From: CAYRIY01 sp964424335
Lineage (GTDB): Bacteria > Bacillota > Limnochordia > DTU080 > RSA5
NCBI GenBank assembly: GCA_964424335.1
Contig: CAYRIY010000040.1
Coordinates: 1-27,845 of the forward strand
Length of the DNA: 27,845 nucleotides
Reading direction: 5' to 3'
This document shows positions 7,528 to 15,015 of the stretch, piece by piece. Each line of letters opens with the position of its first letter. Position 1 is the first letter of the stretch. Under the pieces are notes generated by a model. The model was not told the DNA's origin and did not search any database. It saw nothing but the letters and a program-made list of their open reading frames with translations. Position numbers and translations under genes: made by a program.

Positions 7528-8505
7528 GTGCTAAGCGATGTAGGGGCGTACCTCATTCAAAAGGGCTGGGTCAGTGACGGGGCAAAGGTCGACGTAACGC
7601 CGCTCAGCGGGGGCGTTTCAAACGATGTTTGGAAGATTGCGGGCGAGGGCTTTTGCTGGGTGATGAAACAGGCCTTGCCCAAGCTCAAAGTGGACGCTGA
7701 TTGGTATTCGGACGTCGGGCGCATCGAGCGGGAGCAAGCCGCGATGTTGGCGCTGGAGCCGCTCCTGCCGCCTGGAACGATCCCCAAGATCGTGCACCGA
7801 GACCCGGAGGCCCACGTCTATGTGATGACCTGCGCTCCTGACGAGGCGGAGTGCTGGAAAGATCAGCTCATGTCCGGGAACATGGCGATCGAGACGGCGC
7901 GCGCTGCGGGGCGACTACTCCATATGGTGCACGACAGGAGCAGGGCCCAAAGCGCCGCGTTGCGGCCGGACTTTGGCGACCTGCGCTACTTTTACGAGCT
8001 GCGGATCGATCCGTTTCACCGGACGTTGAGCGATCGGCACCCGAGCCTTGCTCCAGCCATCGCTGCGCTCATCGACGAGCTGACGAATGAAGGCGAGTGC
8101 CTCGTCCACGGCGACTATTCTCCTAAGAACATCCTCGTCATGCCGGATCGCGGCGCACGGGACGACGCGCTCATTTTGCTCGATTACGAAGTGGCGCACT
8201 GGGGCAACCCCGTCTTTGATCAGGCGTACTGCTGCGGTCACTTGATGCTAAAAGGGTGGGCGCTCGACATGAAGAGCGAGGCGGCGGCGATGATCGACGC
8301 GTTCCTGGCAGGGTACGGCGGGCCGTGCGACGGCCTTTTGAAGCACCTTGGCCTCATGTTGCTCGCCCGGATCGACGGGAAGTCGACAGTTCCCTACATC
8401 ACTGATCCTTGGCTAAAGGAGATGATCAGGAGCGTCGGGAGTGACTGGATCGTGCGCGGCGGCTCCGACCCGGCCGCCGGCATCCGCCGCGCCTTCGCTT
8501 CCTGA
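7528..8505 (+). CDS. APH/MtnK-like small-molecule kinase (phosphotransferase)
   Basis: The 325-residue protein has the aminoglycoside-phosphotransferase/choline-kinase fold. L26-SGGVSN is the nucleotide-loop equivalent, K47 in WVMKQALP is the ATP-anchoring lysine, HGD at 194-196 carries the catalytic D196 with N201 downstream, and D219 in LLDYE binds the second metal. The KQALP segment and following IERE helix recall methylthioribose kinase (MtnK), but the catalytic loop HGDYSPKN differs from MtnK and no methionine-salvage genes are near. It therefore probably phosphorylates a hydroxyl on a sugar or sugar acid. The start is GTG at 7528, preceded by GGAGG with 11-base spacing. It lies 63 bp after an oxidoreductase and 50 bp before an enolase paralogue on the same strand, so its product may be the phosphorylated substrate of that enzyme. 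Antibiotic resistance is a less likely role in this context. Confidence 0.75.
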   Translation: MLSDVGAYLIQKGWVSDGAKVDVTPLSGGVSNDVWKIAGEGFCWVMKQALPKLKVDADWYSDVGRIEREQAAMLALEPLLPPGTIPKIVHRDPEAHVYVMTCAPDEAECWKDQLMSGNMAIETARAAGRLLHMVHDRSRAQSAALRPDFGDLRYFYELRIDPFHRTLSDRHPSLAPAIAALIDELTNEGECLVHGDYSPKNILVMPDRGARDDALILLDYEVAHWGNPVFDQAYCCGHLMLKGWALDMKSEAAAMIDAFLAGYGGPCDGLLKHLGLMLLARIDGKSTVPYITDPWLKEMIRSVGSDWIVRGGSDPAAGIRRAFAS

Positions 8506-8558
8506 GGATTCACCCACATGCTGGACGGAGATCAGTTTCGAATAGGAGACGAACGTTG

Positions 8559-9851
8559 ATGAAAATCGCACGCGTTGCAGCCAGAGAAATTCTCGACTCA
8601 AGGGGGTACCCGACCGTCGAGGTGGACGTGGAGCTCGAATCGGGACACCGCGGCCGGATGATGGCCCCGTCCGGAGCGTCAACCGGACAGTTTGAGGCGT
8701 GGGAGTTGAGGGACGGCGAGACCGGGCGGTTTCAGGGCAGGGGCGTACGCCGCGCCGTTCAAAACGTGGTGGATGAACTGGCTCCAAGGCTCATCGGTTG
8801 GGACGCCCTGGATCAAGAAGGGCTCGATCGGTTCATGATCGAGTTGGACGGCACGCCGAACAAGTCTCGCCTTGGCGCCAACGCCATTCTCGCCGTATCC
8901 TTTGCAGCAGCCCACGCGGCCGCTGCGGCTCGCGGGCTTCCGCTATACCGCTATCTTGCAGAGCGGTATCTTCCTCCCGGGCGAGCGCCGAAACTTCCGC
9001 TGCCGATGGTAAACATTTTGAGCGGTGGGCTCCACGCAGGCAAGAACGTCGATTTTCAAGATTTCCTCATCGCTCCGGTTGGGACGTCGACCTACCCCGA
9101 GGCCCTCGAGATGATCTCCGCTGTCTACTGGTCGACTCGGCGTACTCTGATCGCGAAGGGGCACATCGGGTCGCTGCTTGCCGATGAGGGCGGCTTTGGA
9201 CCGCTGCTCGCCTCCAACCAGGAGGCGCTCGATGTGCTGTGCGAGTCGATCGAGAGCGCGGGGTTAAAGCTTGGCTGCGACATCTCGATCGCCCTCGACG
9301 TCGCATCGACCCACTTTTACGATCCAGAGTCGAACGGTTACCGCCTGGCGTCCGAAGGGCGCGAGCTGACCGCCCAAGGCATGGTCGACCTCCTCACCGA
9401 GTGGGTGCGCGCCTATCCGATCTACTCCATCGAGGACGGGCTCGCAGAGGAAGACTGGGAAGGTTGGCGCCTCCTGACCGCGCGGCTTGGGAGCAAGGTG
9501 CAGATCGTGGGCGACGATTTGTTTACGACCAACCCTGAACGGATTCGCAAAGGAATCGAGATCGGAGCCGGCAACGCCGTACTCGTCAAAATGAATCAGA
9601 TCGGTACCCTGACCCAGACCGTGGAGGCAGTGCGCATCGCTAGAGAAGCAGGGTTTGAGACGGTGATCTCGGCCCGATCGGGCGAGACCGAGGACGCGAC
9701 GCTCGCCGATCTTGCGGTTGGCCTCGATGGTGGTCAGATCAAGATCGGATCACTAGCTCGCTCGTCGCGGCTTGCAAAATACAACCAACTGCTCAGAATC
9801 GGCGAGGAGATCGGACAGACGATGGCAACCCCGCTGCGCAAACGGCGATAG
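8559..9851 (+). CDS. Enolase paralogue with altered active-site residues (probable non-glycolytic phospho-acid dehydratase)
   Basis: The 430-residue protein aligns along its full length with enolase: PSGASTG loop at 37-43, LGANAILAVS near 105-114, GGLHA with H159, D247, E292 and D319 as metal ligands, E210 (DEGG) as general acid, K344 (VKMNQIGT) as catalytic base, R373-S374 and K395 for phosphate and substrate. Two positions that are invariant in ordinary bacterial enolases as I remember them are changed: the HRSGE motif reads ARSGE (A372), and NVDFQE reads NVDFQD (D168). The glycolytic genes that usually surround eno (gapA, pgk, tpiA, gpmI) are absent. The metal and acid/base machinery is kept, so it is probably active, perhaps on a bulkier 2-phospho acid than 2-phosphoglycerate. 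GGAG precedes the ATG at 8559 by 10 bases; a TTG at 8556 is an alternative. A back-up glycolytic enolase is the main alternative. Confidence 0.8.
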   Translation: MKIARVAAREILDSRGYPTVEVDVELESGHRGRMMAPSGASTGQFEAWELRDGETGRFQGRGVRRAVQNVVDELAPRLIGWDALDQEGLDRFMIELDGTPNKSRLGANAILAVSFAAAHAAAAARGLPLYRYLAERYLPPGRAPKLPLPMVNILSGGLHAGKNVDFQDFLIAPVGTSTYPEALEMISAVYWSTRRTLIAKGHIGSLLADEGGFGPLLASNQEALDVLCESIESAGLKLGCDISIALDVASTHFYDPESNGYRLASEGRELTAQGMVDLLTEWVRAYPIYSIEDGLAEEDWEGWRLLTARLGSKVQIVGDDLFTTNPERIRKGIEIGAGNAVLVKMNQIGTLTQTVEAVRIAREAGFETVISARSGETEDATLADLAVGLDGGQIKIGSLARSSRLAKYNQLLRIGEEIGQTMATPLRKRR

Positions 9852-9866
9852 CGGCGGCCAAATACG

Positions 9867-9900
9867 AAGCGGGCGTCCGATCGTTTCCGGACGCCCGCTT
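9867..9900. terminator. Hairpin terminator between convergent enolase-like and MATE genes
   Basis: A perfect 13-bp stem, AAGCGGGCGTCCG at 9867-9879 and its complement at 9888-9900, encloses the 8-base loop ATCGTTTC. It lies 15 bp after the enolase-like stop codon and 10 bp before the end of the convergent MATE gene. T-runs are short on both sides, so it may act for both directions. Confidence 0.7.
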
Positions 9901-9910
9901 AAGACACGCA

Positions 9911-11344
9911 CTAGGGTCGCCCGACCACCACAAACTTCTTCCAGCGGCCGGTGACGTAATAGGCGTACGTGAGCGCAGCTCCCAGCACGGTGCTCACGGT
10001 GATCGACGCCCACACTCCGTTGATGCCCCAGCCAAATCCGTGTGCGAGAATGGTCGCCAATGGCAGCCGTACAACCCACATGGTGATAAAGCTGATGATC
10101 AGCGAAGCGACGGTATCGCCGGCGCCGCGCAATACGCCCGTCACCGTAAACATGAGGGCGAGCGGAATGTAGGAGAGGCCGACGATCCGCAAGTAAGACG
10201 CGCCCTCACTCAGCACGCCCGCGTCCCGGGTGAACACCGCAAGTAACGGTGTCGGGGCCAAGATCACGACGAGTGTGACGACCGCGGTAATCGCTCCCGT
10301 AAGGATGTTGCCCCAGCGGAGGATCTCCCGGACGCGCTCGTACTTTCCGGCGCCTAAGTTTTGACCGACGAGCGCAGTCACGGCAAAGCTCACCGAGAGC
10401 GCCGGCATAAATGCGAACTGGTCGAGCCGTTGCGCAGCGCCGAAAGAGGCCACCACCGTAGGACCAAATCCGTTCACGATTGCTGCGAGGATGATCATGC
10501 TAAACGACACGATCATGGTCTGTAAACCCGCCGGAATCCCGATGCGGAACATCTTGACGATCAGACCGCCGTCCAGGCGCCAAGCGCTGCGCTCGAGCGA
10601 GATCAGGTCTGTGTTACGCACCATCTGCACAAGGAGGAGGACGGCAGAAAGTGTCTGTGAGATGACGGTCGCCAAGGCCACGCCCTTGATCCCAAGCGCC
10701 GGGATGGGACCGACTCCAAAGATCATGATCGGGTCCAGCACGATGTTGAGAACGGTCGCGTAAGCCAAGTAACGCAAAGGCGACCGCGAGTCGCCCAGGC
10801 CTCTGAGGATCGATGCGAAGACGTTAAAGAGAAACATCGGGATGAGTCCGATAAGGAATATCCCAAGGTACAATGCGGCCGGCTCGAGGATCTCCTGCGG
10901 CGTTTGCATCCACTGAAGGATTTCGGTGCGCAAGGCGATGCCTACAATGGTAGAAACAAAGCCGAGGACGGTAATGGCGATGAGGGAGTTCGCGACGGTC
11001 CGCTTCACCTGCGCGTCGTCGCCCGCGCCCCGATACTGGGCGACCATCGTGGTCGTTGCCATCGTCAAGCCAAGTATGATGGCTACCAGACCAAAGATGA
11101 TGGGGAAACTGACCGAGACCGCGCCGAGCGCGGCCGGACCCAAAAAACGGCCGACCCAAAAACTGTCGACCGTATTGTACAGGGCCTGCAAGAGATTGCC
11201 CACGAACATCGGCCAAGAGAAGACCAGTATGTGCCGGGGTATGCTCCCGGTTGTAAAATCCAGCATATGGCGAGTCGTAGCCCGCTTAGGTGGGCCTTCC
11301 CCCGTGGCCCCTCGCAGCTTGCTGCTTTCCGAGAGTTCGCTCAA
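9911..11344 (-). CDS. MATE family multidrug/metabolite efflux transporter
   Basis: The protein (477 residues from the chosen start) has two homologous six-helix bundles, the layout of MATE antiporters. Each half begins with the family pattern: SIPRHILVFSWPMFVGNLLQ in the N-half and IGIPAGLQTMIVSF in the C-half, and there are further motifs such as VGRFLGP and LRGLGDS / LRGAGDT at equivalent places. These integral membrane proteins export cationic drugs or metabolites in exchange for Na+ or H+. The start is uncertain. TTG at 11344 has AAAGGAG 11 bases upstream, a spacing like that of neighbouring genes, while ATG at 11266 would give a more usual N-terminus (451 residues) but lacks a ribosome binding site. 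It stands alone on the minus strand, and its substrate cannot be inferred from the neighbours. Confidence 0.85.
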   Translation of the reverse strand: MSELSESSKLRGATGEGPPKRATTRHMLDFTTGSIPRHILVFSWPMFVGNLLQALYNTVDSFWVGRFLGPAALGAVSVSFPIIFGLVAIILGLTMATTTMVAQYRGAGDDAQVKRTVANSLIAITVLGFVSTIVGIALRTEILQWMQTPQEILEPAALYLGIFLIGLIPMFLFNVFASILRGLGDSRSPLRYLAYATVLNIVLDPIMIFGVGPIPALGIKGVALATVISQTLSAVLLLVQMVRNTDLISLERSAWRLDGGLIVKMFRIGIPAGLQTMIVSFSMIILAAIVNGFGPTVVASFGAAQRLDQFAFMPALSVSFAVTALVGQNLGAGKYERVREILRWGNILTGAITAVVTLVVILAPTPLLAVFTRDAGVLSEGASYLRIVGLSYIPLALMFTVTGVLRGAGDTVASLIISFITMWVVRLPLATILAHGFGWGINGVWASITVSTVLGAALTYAYYVTGRWKKFVVVGRP

Positions 11345-11476
11345 GGTACGTCGGGCTCCTTTGGGTAGAGTAGAGCAAGTGGATCGTGACCCGTGGGTCA
11401 TTCCAATTACTATTGTCTTTGTGAGCCGACGTTCCCTTCCATGGTGGCCGCAAAACATGTCGAATGGATATTGTTC

Positions 11477-11914
11477 TCAAGCATTCCTAAACCAGTCGGC
11501 TATGTCCTCAGGCAACGCGCCCGCGATCTCCTCCGCAAACTCAGTGTCAACCGTACCTTTTATCCCTGCGAACACGGCCTGTGTTCGCCGAGCAGCTTCG
11601 TCGCCCGCCGGGACGGACACGAGGTCGAGGCCGCCGAGCGATTGGTCCCAAAGCGCCTCGGTTGGGAGTTTGCTCATCATGCGTCCGATAAACGTCTCGC
11701 GGTCGATGTCGGGATCGCCGTCCGCTTCGTCTGATTGCAGTTCGGAGGCGTACGGCCCCGGAAGACTCTGCGACAGCCGGTTGCGTTGATCAGCGCTCAG
11801 TACGGACCGCATGCTGCGGAGCGTGGCCCTTGTGGCCTCGTCGGCCTCCTTGATTGTGTCGAACTTTGCCGCATCTTTTACCCGCGCTAGAAATCCTCGT
11901 GGGTCACGATTCAA
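11477..11914 (-). CDS. DUF2267 family protein
   Basis: This 145-residue, acidic, helical protein matches the DUF2267 pattern: two similar helical repeats, each with a segment like ATRATLRSMRSVLSADQRNRLSQSLP or TQAVFAGIKGTVDTEFAEEIAGALP, in which a row of helices ends at a leucine-proline before an acidic or aromatic stretch. The family has no established biochemical function that I know of and is often stress-associated. The start TTG at 11914 is strongly supported by GAGGAGGAGG eight bases upstream; a longer frame to 11971 runs through that site. A 15-base sequence, shared with the leader of KorA set 1, lies 26 bp upstream. It lies between MATE and KorAB set 1 on the same strand but is separated from KorB by 127 bp with a small hairpin, so independent transcription is likely. 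Confidence 0.7.
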   Translation of the reverse strand: MNRDPRGFLARVKDAAKFDTIKEADEATRATLRSMRSVLSADQRNRLSQSLPGPYASELQSDEADGDPDIDRETFIGRMMSKLPTEALWDQSLGGLDLVSVPAGDEAARRTQAVFAGIKGTVDTEFAEEIAGALPEDIADWFRNA

Positions 11915-11939
11915 GGTTGGATCCTCCTCCTCTAAAAGT

Positions 11940-11954
11940 CTGATTGGCTGCCGT
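11940..11954 (-). repeat. 15-bp repeat copy 1, upstream of the DUF2267 gene
   Basis: ACGGCAGCCAATCAG on the minus strand occurs here, with its end 25 bases before the TTG start at 11914. An identical copy in the same orientation lies about the same distance before the KorA set 1 start (14802-14816). It may be a shared leader or regulatory element. Confidence 0.35.
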
Positions 11955-11973
11955 CCCCACTTGCCGCCCAATA

Positions 11974-11992
11974 GGGCCAGCGTTGCTGGCCC
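11974..11992 (-). terminator. Possible weak terminator hairpin after KorB set 1
   Basis: GGGCCAGC (11974-11981) and GCTGGCCC (11985-11992) form a perfect 8-bp stem with a 3-base loop, 50 bp downstream of the KorB stop. No T-run follows, so termination is uncertain. Confidence 0.35.
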
Positions 11993-12041
11993 GCAAGGAT
12001 TTTCATCCGCTCGGCGACGTCAAGGGCGTCAGCGCCTTTTC

Positions 12042-12941
12042 CTATGTGTAGCTCAACTTTAGGGCTTCAAACGTCTCTTTGGGTATGCCCTCAAAGGAGC
12101 GGGGGACGACCGAGCCGTCCAAGAGGCCGGGAACGTGCTCTTCGTACGATTGAAACTCCGTCCTTTGGTAGATGACTCCAAGCGGGATCCGATCGCCCCA
12201 TTCGTTTGCCTTTTCCCAGGCGGCGTCGTGGTCGGTGGGGTCGTAGTTCGGCTCTTCGTCGAGGATCTTGTAGGACCGCTCTTCGTACCAGTCGTAGGTG
12301 TTCACTTTGTTAAACGTGACGCAAGGTTGCAGTACGTCGATCAAGGCGTACCCCTTGTGCTGCATTCCCTTGACGATCATCTCGGTCAAATGCTTGGGAT
12401 CGCCCGAAAAGGCCCGAGCGATGAACGTAGCGCCGGCCGCGAGCGCGAGCGCGGTCGGGTTGACGGCTCGTTCGATGGCGCCCTCCGGCGAAGTGGTGGT
12501 GACGAACCCGTGCTCGCTGGTGGGCGAGTATTGACCTTTGGTTAGCGCATAAATCTGGTTGTTCTCCACGATGTGGGTGATGTCGGGATTGCGTCTGCAC
12601 GTGTGCATGAAGTGATTGCCGCCGATGCCGTAGCCGTCGCCATCGCCGTTGGTGACCACGACGTGGAGGTCGGGATTGGCCAGTTTGATGCCTGTGGCGA
12701 CGGGTAGGGGCCGCCCGTGGATGGTCATGAACCCGTACGAGTAGATGTAGTTCGGCAGTTTGCTGCCGCAACCGATTCCTCCGACCACGACGACCTCATG
12801 GGGGGCGATGCCTTGTTCGACGAAGGCCCTCTTAAGGCTCGTCAGGATTGCGAAATCTCCACAGCCCGGACACCACGAAGGCCTCACTTTGTTGTCGTAA
12901 TCTTTCATCGTGACGGTGCGCTCTGTCGTTACCTCAGGCAT
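12042..12941 (-). CDS. 2-oxoacid:ferredoxin oxidoreductase, beta subunit (set 1)
   Basis: The 299-residue protein is the thiamine-diphosphate and iron-sulfur subunit of a KorAB-type enzyme that converts a 2-oxoacid plus CoA to acyl-CoA and CO2 while reducing ferredoxin. Four cysteines fit the single [4Fe-4S] cluster: C24 and C27 (WCPGCGD), C58 (GIGC) and C207 (PCVTF). The TPP/Mg motif is GDGDGYGIG at 99-107, and NNQIYALTKGQYSPTS at 127-142 is the usual cofactor-pocket stretch. Its ATG overlaps the end of the alpha gene by 8 bases, so translation is coupled; GAGGAGG lies eight bases before the start. It differs clearly from the second copy at 16101-16976, which suggests different 2-oxoacid preferences. 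Whether it is 2-oxoglutarate, pyruvate or a branched-chain acid cannot be told by eye. Confidence 0.9.
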   Translation of the reverse strand: MPEVTTERTVTMKDYDNKVRPSWCPGCGDFAILTSLKRAFVEQGIAPHEVVVVGGIGCGSKLPNYIYSYGFMTIHGRPLPVATGIKLANPDLHVVVTNGDGDGYGIGGNHFMHTCRRNPDITHIVENNQIYALTKGQYSPTSEHGFVTTTSPEGAIERAVNPTALALAAGATFIARAFSGDPKHLTEMIVKGMQHKGYALIDVLQPCVTFNKVNTYDWYEERSYKILDEEPNYDPTDHDAAWEKANEWGDRIPLGVIYQRTEFQSYEEHVPGLLDGSVVPRSFEGIPKETFEALKLSYT

Positions 12942-14778
12942 GGACGCCTACCTCCTCGAGTACGGACTGGGCGATCTCCTGGGGAGAGAACGGCCTCCCA
13001 TCCCACTTGAGTACCTTGTGGTCGACCTCGTAGCCGGTCTCCGTTTTGAGGAGCCGACAAAACTGCCCTGTAAAGTTTTGCTCCACTCCGATCGAGCGAC
13101 GGACGTTTGCAAGAAGCGGCAATGTCTTTTCGGTCGGAAACGGCCAGAGGTCGCAAAAGTGGAGCGCGTTCGCCCTCAGGCCGTGCTCGGCAATGAGCGG
13201 GATTGCTTCCCGGACGGCGCCGATGGTGGACCCCCAACATAGCAGGGTCAGGTCGGCGTCGCCCTCGCCGATCAACCTCGGGGGACGCATCTCGGAGCGG
13301 GCGAGCTCGTGCTTGTTCATTCGCTTCGCGTGCATCTTGATGCGGATCTCTTTATTCTCGGTAATGTGCCCCTCCGGGTCGTGCTCATCGCTCACCAGGG
13401 CGTGAACGGTGTTCGGGTCCCCTGGGAGTCCTCTTGGCGAGATTCCGTCCTCCGTGTAGGCAAACCGAAGGTACCGACCGGGTTCGTGGATCGATCCGTT
13501 CTGCGCGAGTTTGTTGCTGCCGTTTCGACTGAGCGCTCCATTCCCACTTTGAGATTGGCTTGGGGCAACGGAGCGGGGAGGCAACGTCTTCGCTCGATCG
13601 ATGTGTACCGAGTCATAATCGAGTGCGTCCAAAGGAACGGTGCGCGGAGAACCTGCAAGGAACTGGTCGGCGACCACGATCACCGGGGTCTGGTACTTGT
13701 CGGCCAGATTGAAGGCGCGCCAACCGGACTCAAAGTACTCCTCGGCGGTGCCCGGGGCAATCACGATCTTTGGAAACTCACCGTGCGATGCGTGGATGAC
13801 GGACAGGAGGTCGGATTGCTCCGTCCTGGTCGGCAGTCCGGTCGACGGCCCTCCCCGTTGCACTTCCGCGATGACGAGCGGCAACTCAACGATGCCCGCG
13901 AGTCCCAATGCCTCGACCATCAGATCAAACCCGCCGCCCGACGTCGCCGTCATTGCCCGGGCGCCCGCAAACGAGGCGCCGATCGCCATGCAGACAGCGG
14001 CGATTTCATCTTCCGCGTGCTTTGTGACGATGCCTAACTCCTTGGCCCGGTAAGTCATCCACTCAAAGATCGTTGTCGCGGGCGTCATCGGGTAAGCTGC
14101 GATGAAACGGCACCCGCCGGCGACGGCTCCGAGCGAGAACGCCTCGTTTCCCGAAATCAGCATGTGAGGCGGTGCGTCAGGGGGAGGGGGCAGCTTGTGC
14201 TGGAACGATCCGGCAAAATGTGTCTTTCCGTACTCGTATGCCTCTTTGGCTACTTCGGCGTTTCGCCTGGCGAGCTCTTTGCTCTTTTCGCCGAAGCGCT
14301 GTTCGATCACGTCGAGGACCGGCTTGAGATCGAGCCCGATGATGGCGGCTGCGGTCCCAAGCGAGGCGGTGTTAAACATGACGCGGTTGCCATGACGCTG
14401 CGCGATTTCGACGAGAGGCGTGGGAAATGCCAAGGCCCCTGCCTCCTCGATCATCTGCTGGACGCCTTTTAGACTCGAGTCGTAGATGACGCCTCCTTGT
14501 CTTGCCAAGCGGGAGACGTGGACCTCGACGCTCTCCTCCGTGAGGGCGATCAGCAGGTGAGGTGGATCGCTGTGGGAGTGGATCGGATAGTCGGCAGCTC
14601 GGATCTGGTAAAAGTTGTGGCCGCCTCGGATGCGGGATTGGTAGTCTGCGATGCTAAATACTTGGTAGCCCGCGCGCGCCAGCGCGAGTGAAAAGCCTGC
14701 ACCGCTCGACTCGACACCTTGCCCGGCGTCGCCGCCGATGGTCAGGCTGATGTCGACGTGTTTGGCGGTTTGTGACAT
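12934..14778 (-). CDS. 2-oxoacid:ferredoxin oxidoreductase, fused gamma-alpha subunit (set 1)
   Basis: The 614-residue protein begins with the gamma (CoA-related) domain (LTIGGDAGQGVESSG near 12-26, RGGHN near 51) and continues into the alpha pyrimidine-binding domain, as in KorA of two-subunit enzymes. Alpha-domain signatures are present but altered: YPMTPATT where YPITP is usual, and TSGGGFDLM where the second copy reads TSGPGFSLM. QRGGPSTGLPTRTEQ is normal. A serine/asparagine/glutamine-rich linker (roughly residues 393-426) is not found in the second copy. GGGGAGG lies nine bases before the ATG at 14778. The gene overlaps its beta partner by 8 bases and diverges from the ferredoxin-NADP reductase gene across a 237-bp spacer containing a strong palindrome. 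Electrons would go to ferredoxin, then perhaps to that reductase. Confidence 0.9.
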   Translation of the reverse strand: MSQTAKHVDISLTIGGDAGQGVESSGAGFSLALARAGYQVFSIADYQSRIRGGHNFYQIRAADYPIHSHSDPPHLLIALTEESVEVHVSRLARQGGVIYDSSLKGVQQMIEEAGALAFPTPLVEIAQRHGNRVMFNTASLGTAAAIIGLDLKPVLDVIEQRFGEKSKELARRNAEVAKEAYEYGKTHFAGSFQHKLPPPPDAPPHMLISGNEAFSLGAVAGGCRFIAAYPMTPATTIFEWMTYRAKELGIVTKHAEDEIAAVCMAIGASFAGARAMTATSGGGFDLMVEALGLAGIVELPLVIAEVQRGGPSTGLPTRTEQSDLLSVIHASHGEFPKIVIAPGTAEEYFESGWRAFNLADKYQTPVIVVADQFLAGSPRTVPLDALDYDSVHIDRAKTLPPRSVAPSQSQSGNGALSRNGSNKLAQNGSIHEPGRYLRFAYTEDGISPRGLPGDPNTVHALVSDEHDPEGHITENKEIRIKMHAKRMNKHELARSEMRPPRLIGEGDADLTLLCWGSTIGAVREAIPLIAEHGLRANALHFCDLWPFPTEKTLPLLANVRRSIGVEQNFTGQFCRLLKTETGYEVDHKVLKWDGRPFSPQEIAQSVLEEVGVHA

Positions 14779-14801
14779 AACATGTATCCTCCCCTGGAAA
14801 C

Positions 14802-14816
14802 CTGATTGGCTGCCGT
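14802..14816 (-). repeat. 15-bp repeat copy 2, upstream of KorA set 1
   Basis: An exact copy of the element at 11940-11954 in the same orientation, ending 23 bases before the KorA ATG at 14778 and just upstream of the ribosome binding site. Confidence 0.35.
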
Positions 14817-14834
14817 GAGAAATGTTTCTCCAGG

Positions 14835-14861
14835 CTCAAACGATCAACATCATCGTTTGAG
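14835..14861. promoter_or_regulatory. 27-bp palindrome (probable operator) between KorAB set 1 and the ferredoxin-NADP reductase gene
   Basis: CTCAAACGAT at 14835-14844 and ATCGTTTGAG at 14852-14861 are perfect 10-bp inverted arms around CAACATC. The element lies 57-83 bp upstream of KorA and about 155 bp upstream of the divergent reductase gene. The symmetry and spacing fit a dimeric repressor or activator site; a leader hairpin is the alternative. Confidence 0.5.
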
Positions 14862-15015
14862 GCGACGACGTTCGTTGTCATTCTTTGCTGTTGGAACGTA
14901 CTTTACACACTCCCTGGCCGAAATTCTTGGGTTGGTATACGATGACGGTGGTGGGTAAAACGATCGAGAGACCAGCGGCGATCGCAATGGAACAGTAATG
15001 TTGGAGGCATTGGAC

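Noticed and set aside
7528..8505. Aminoglycoside resistance as the role of the APH-fold kinase
   Set aside because: The fold is shared by many metabolic kinases; the KQALP segment is MtnK-like and the gene is embedded among sugar-metabolism genes.
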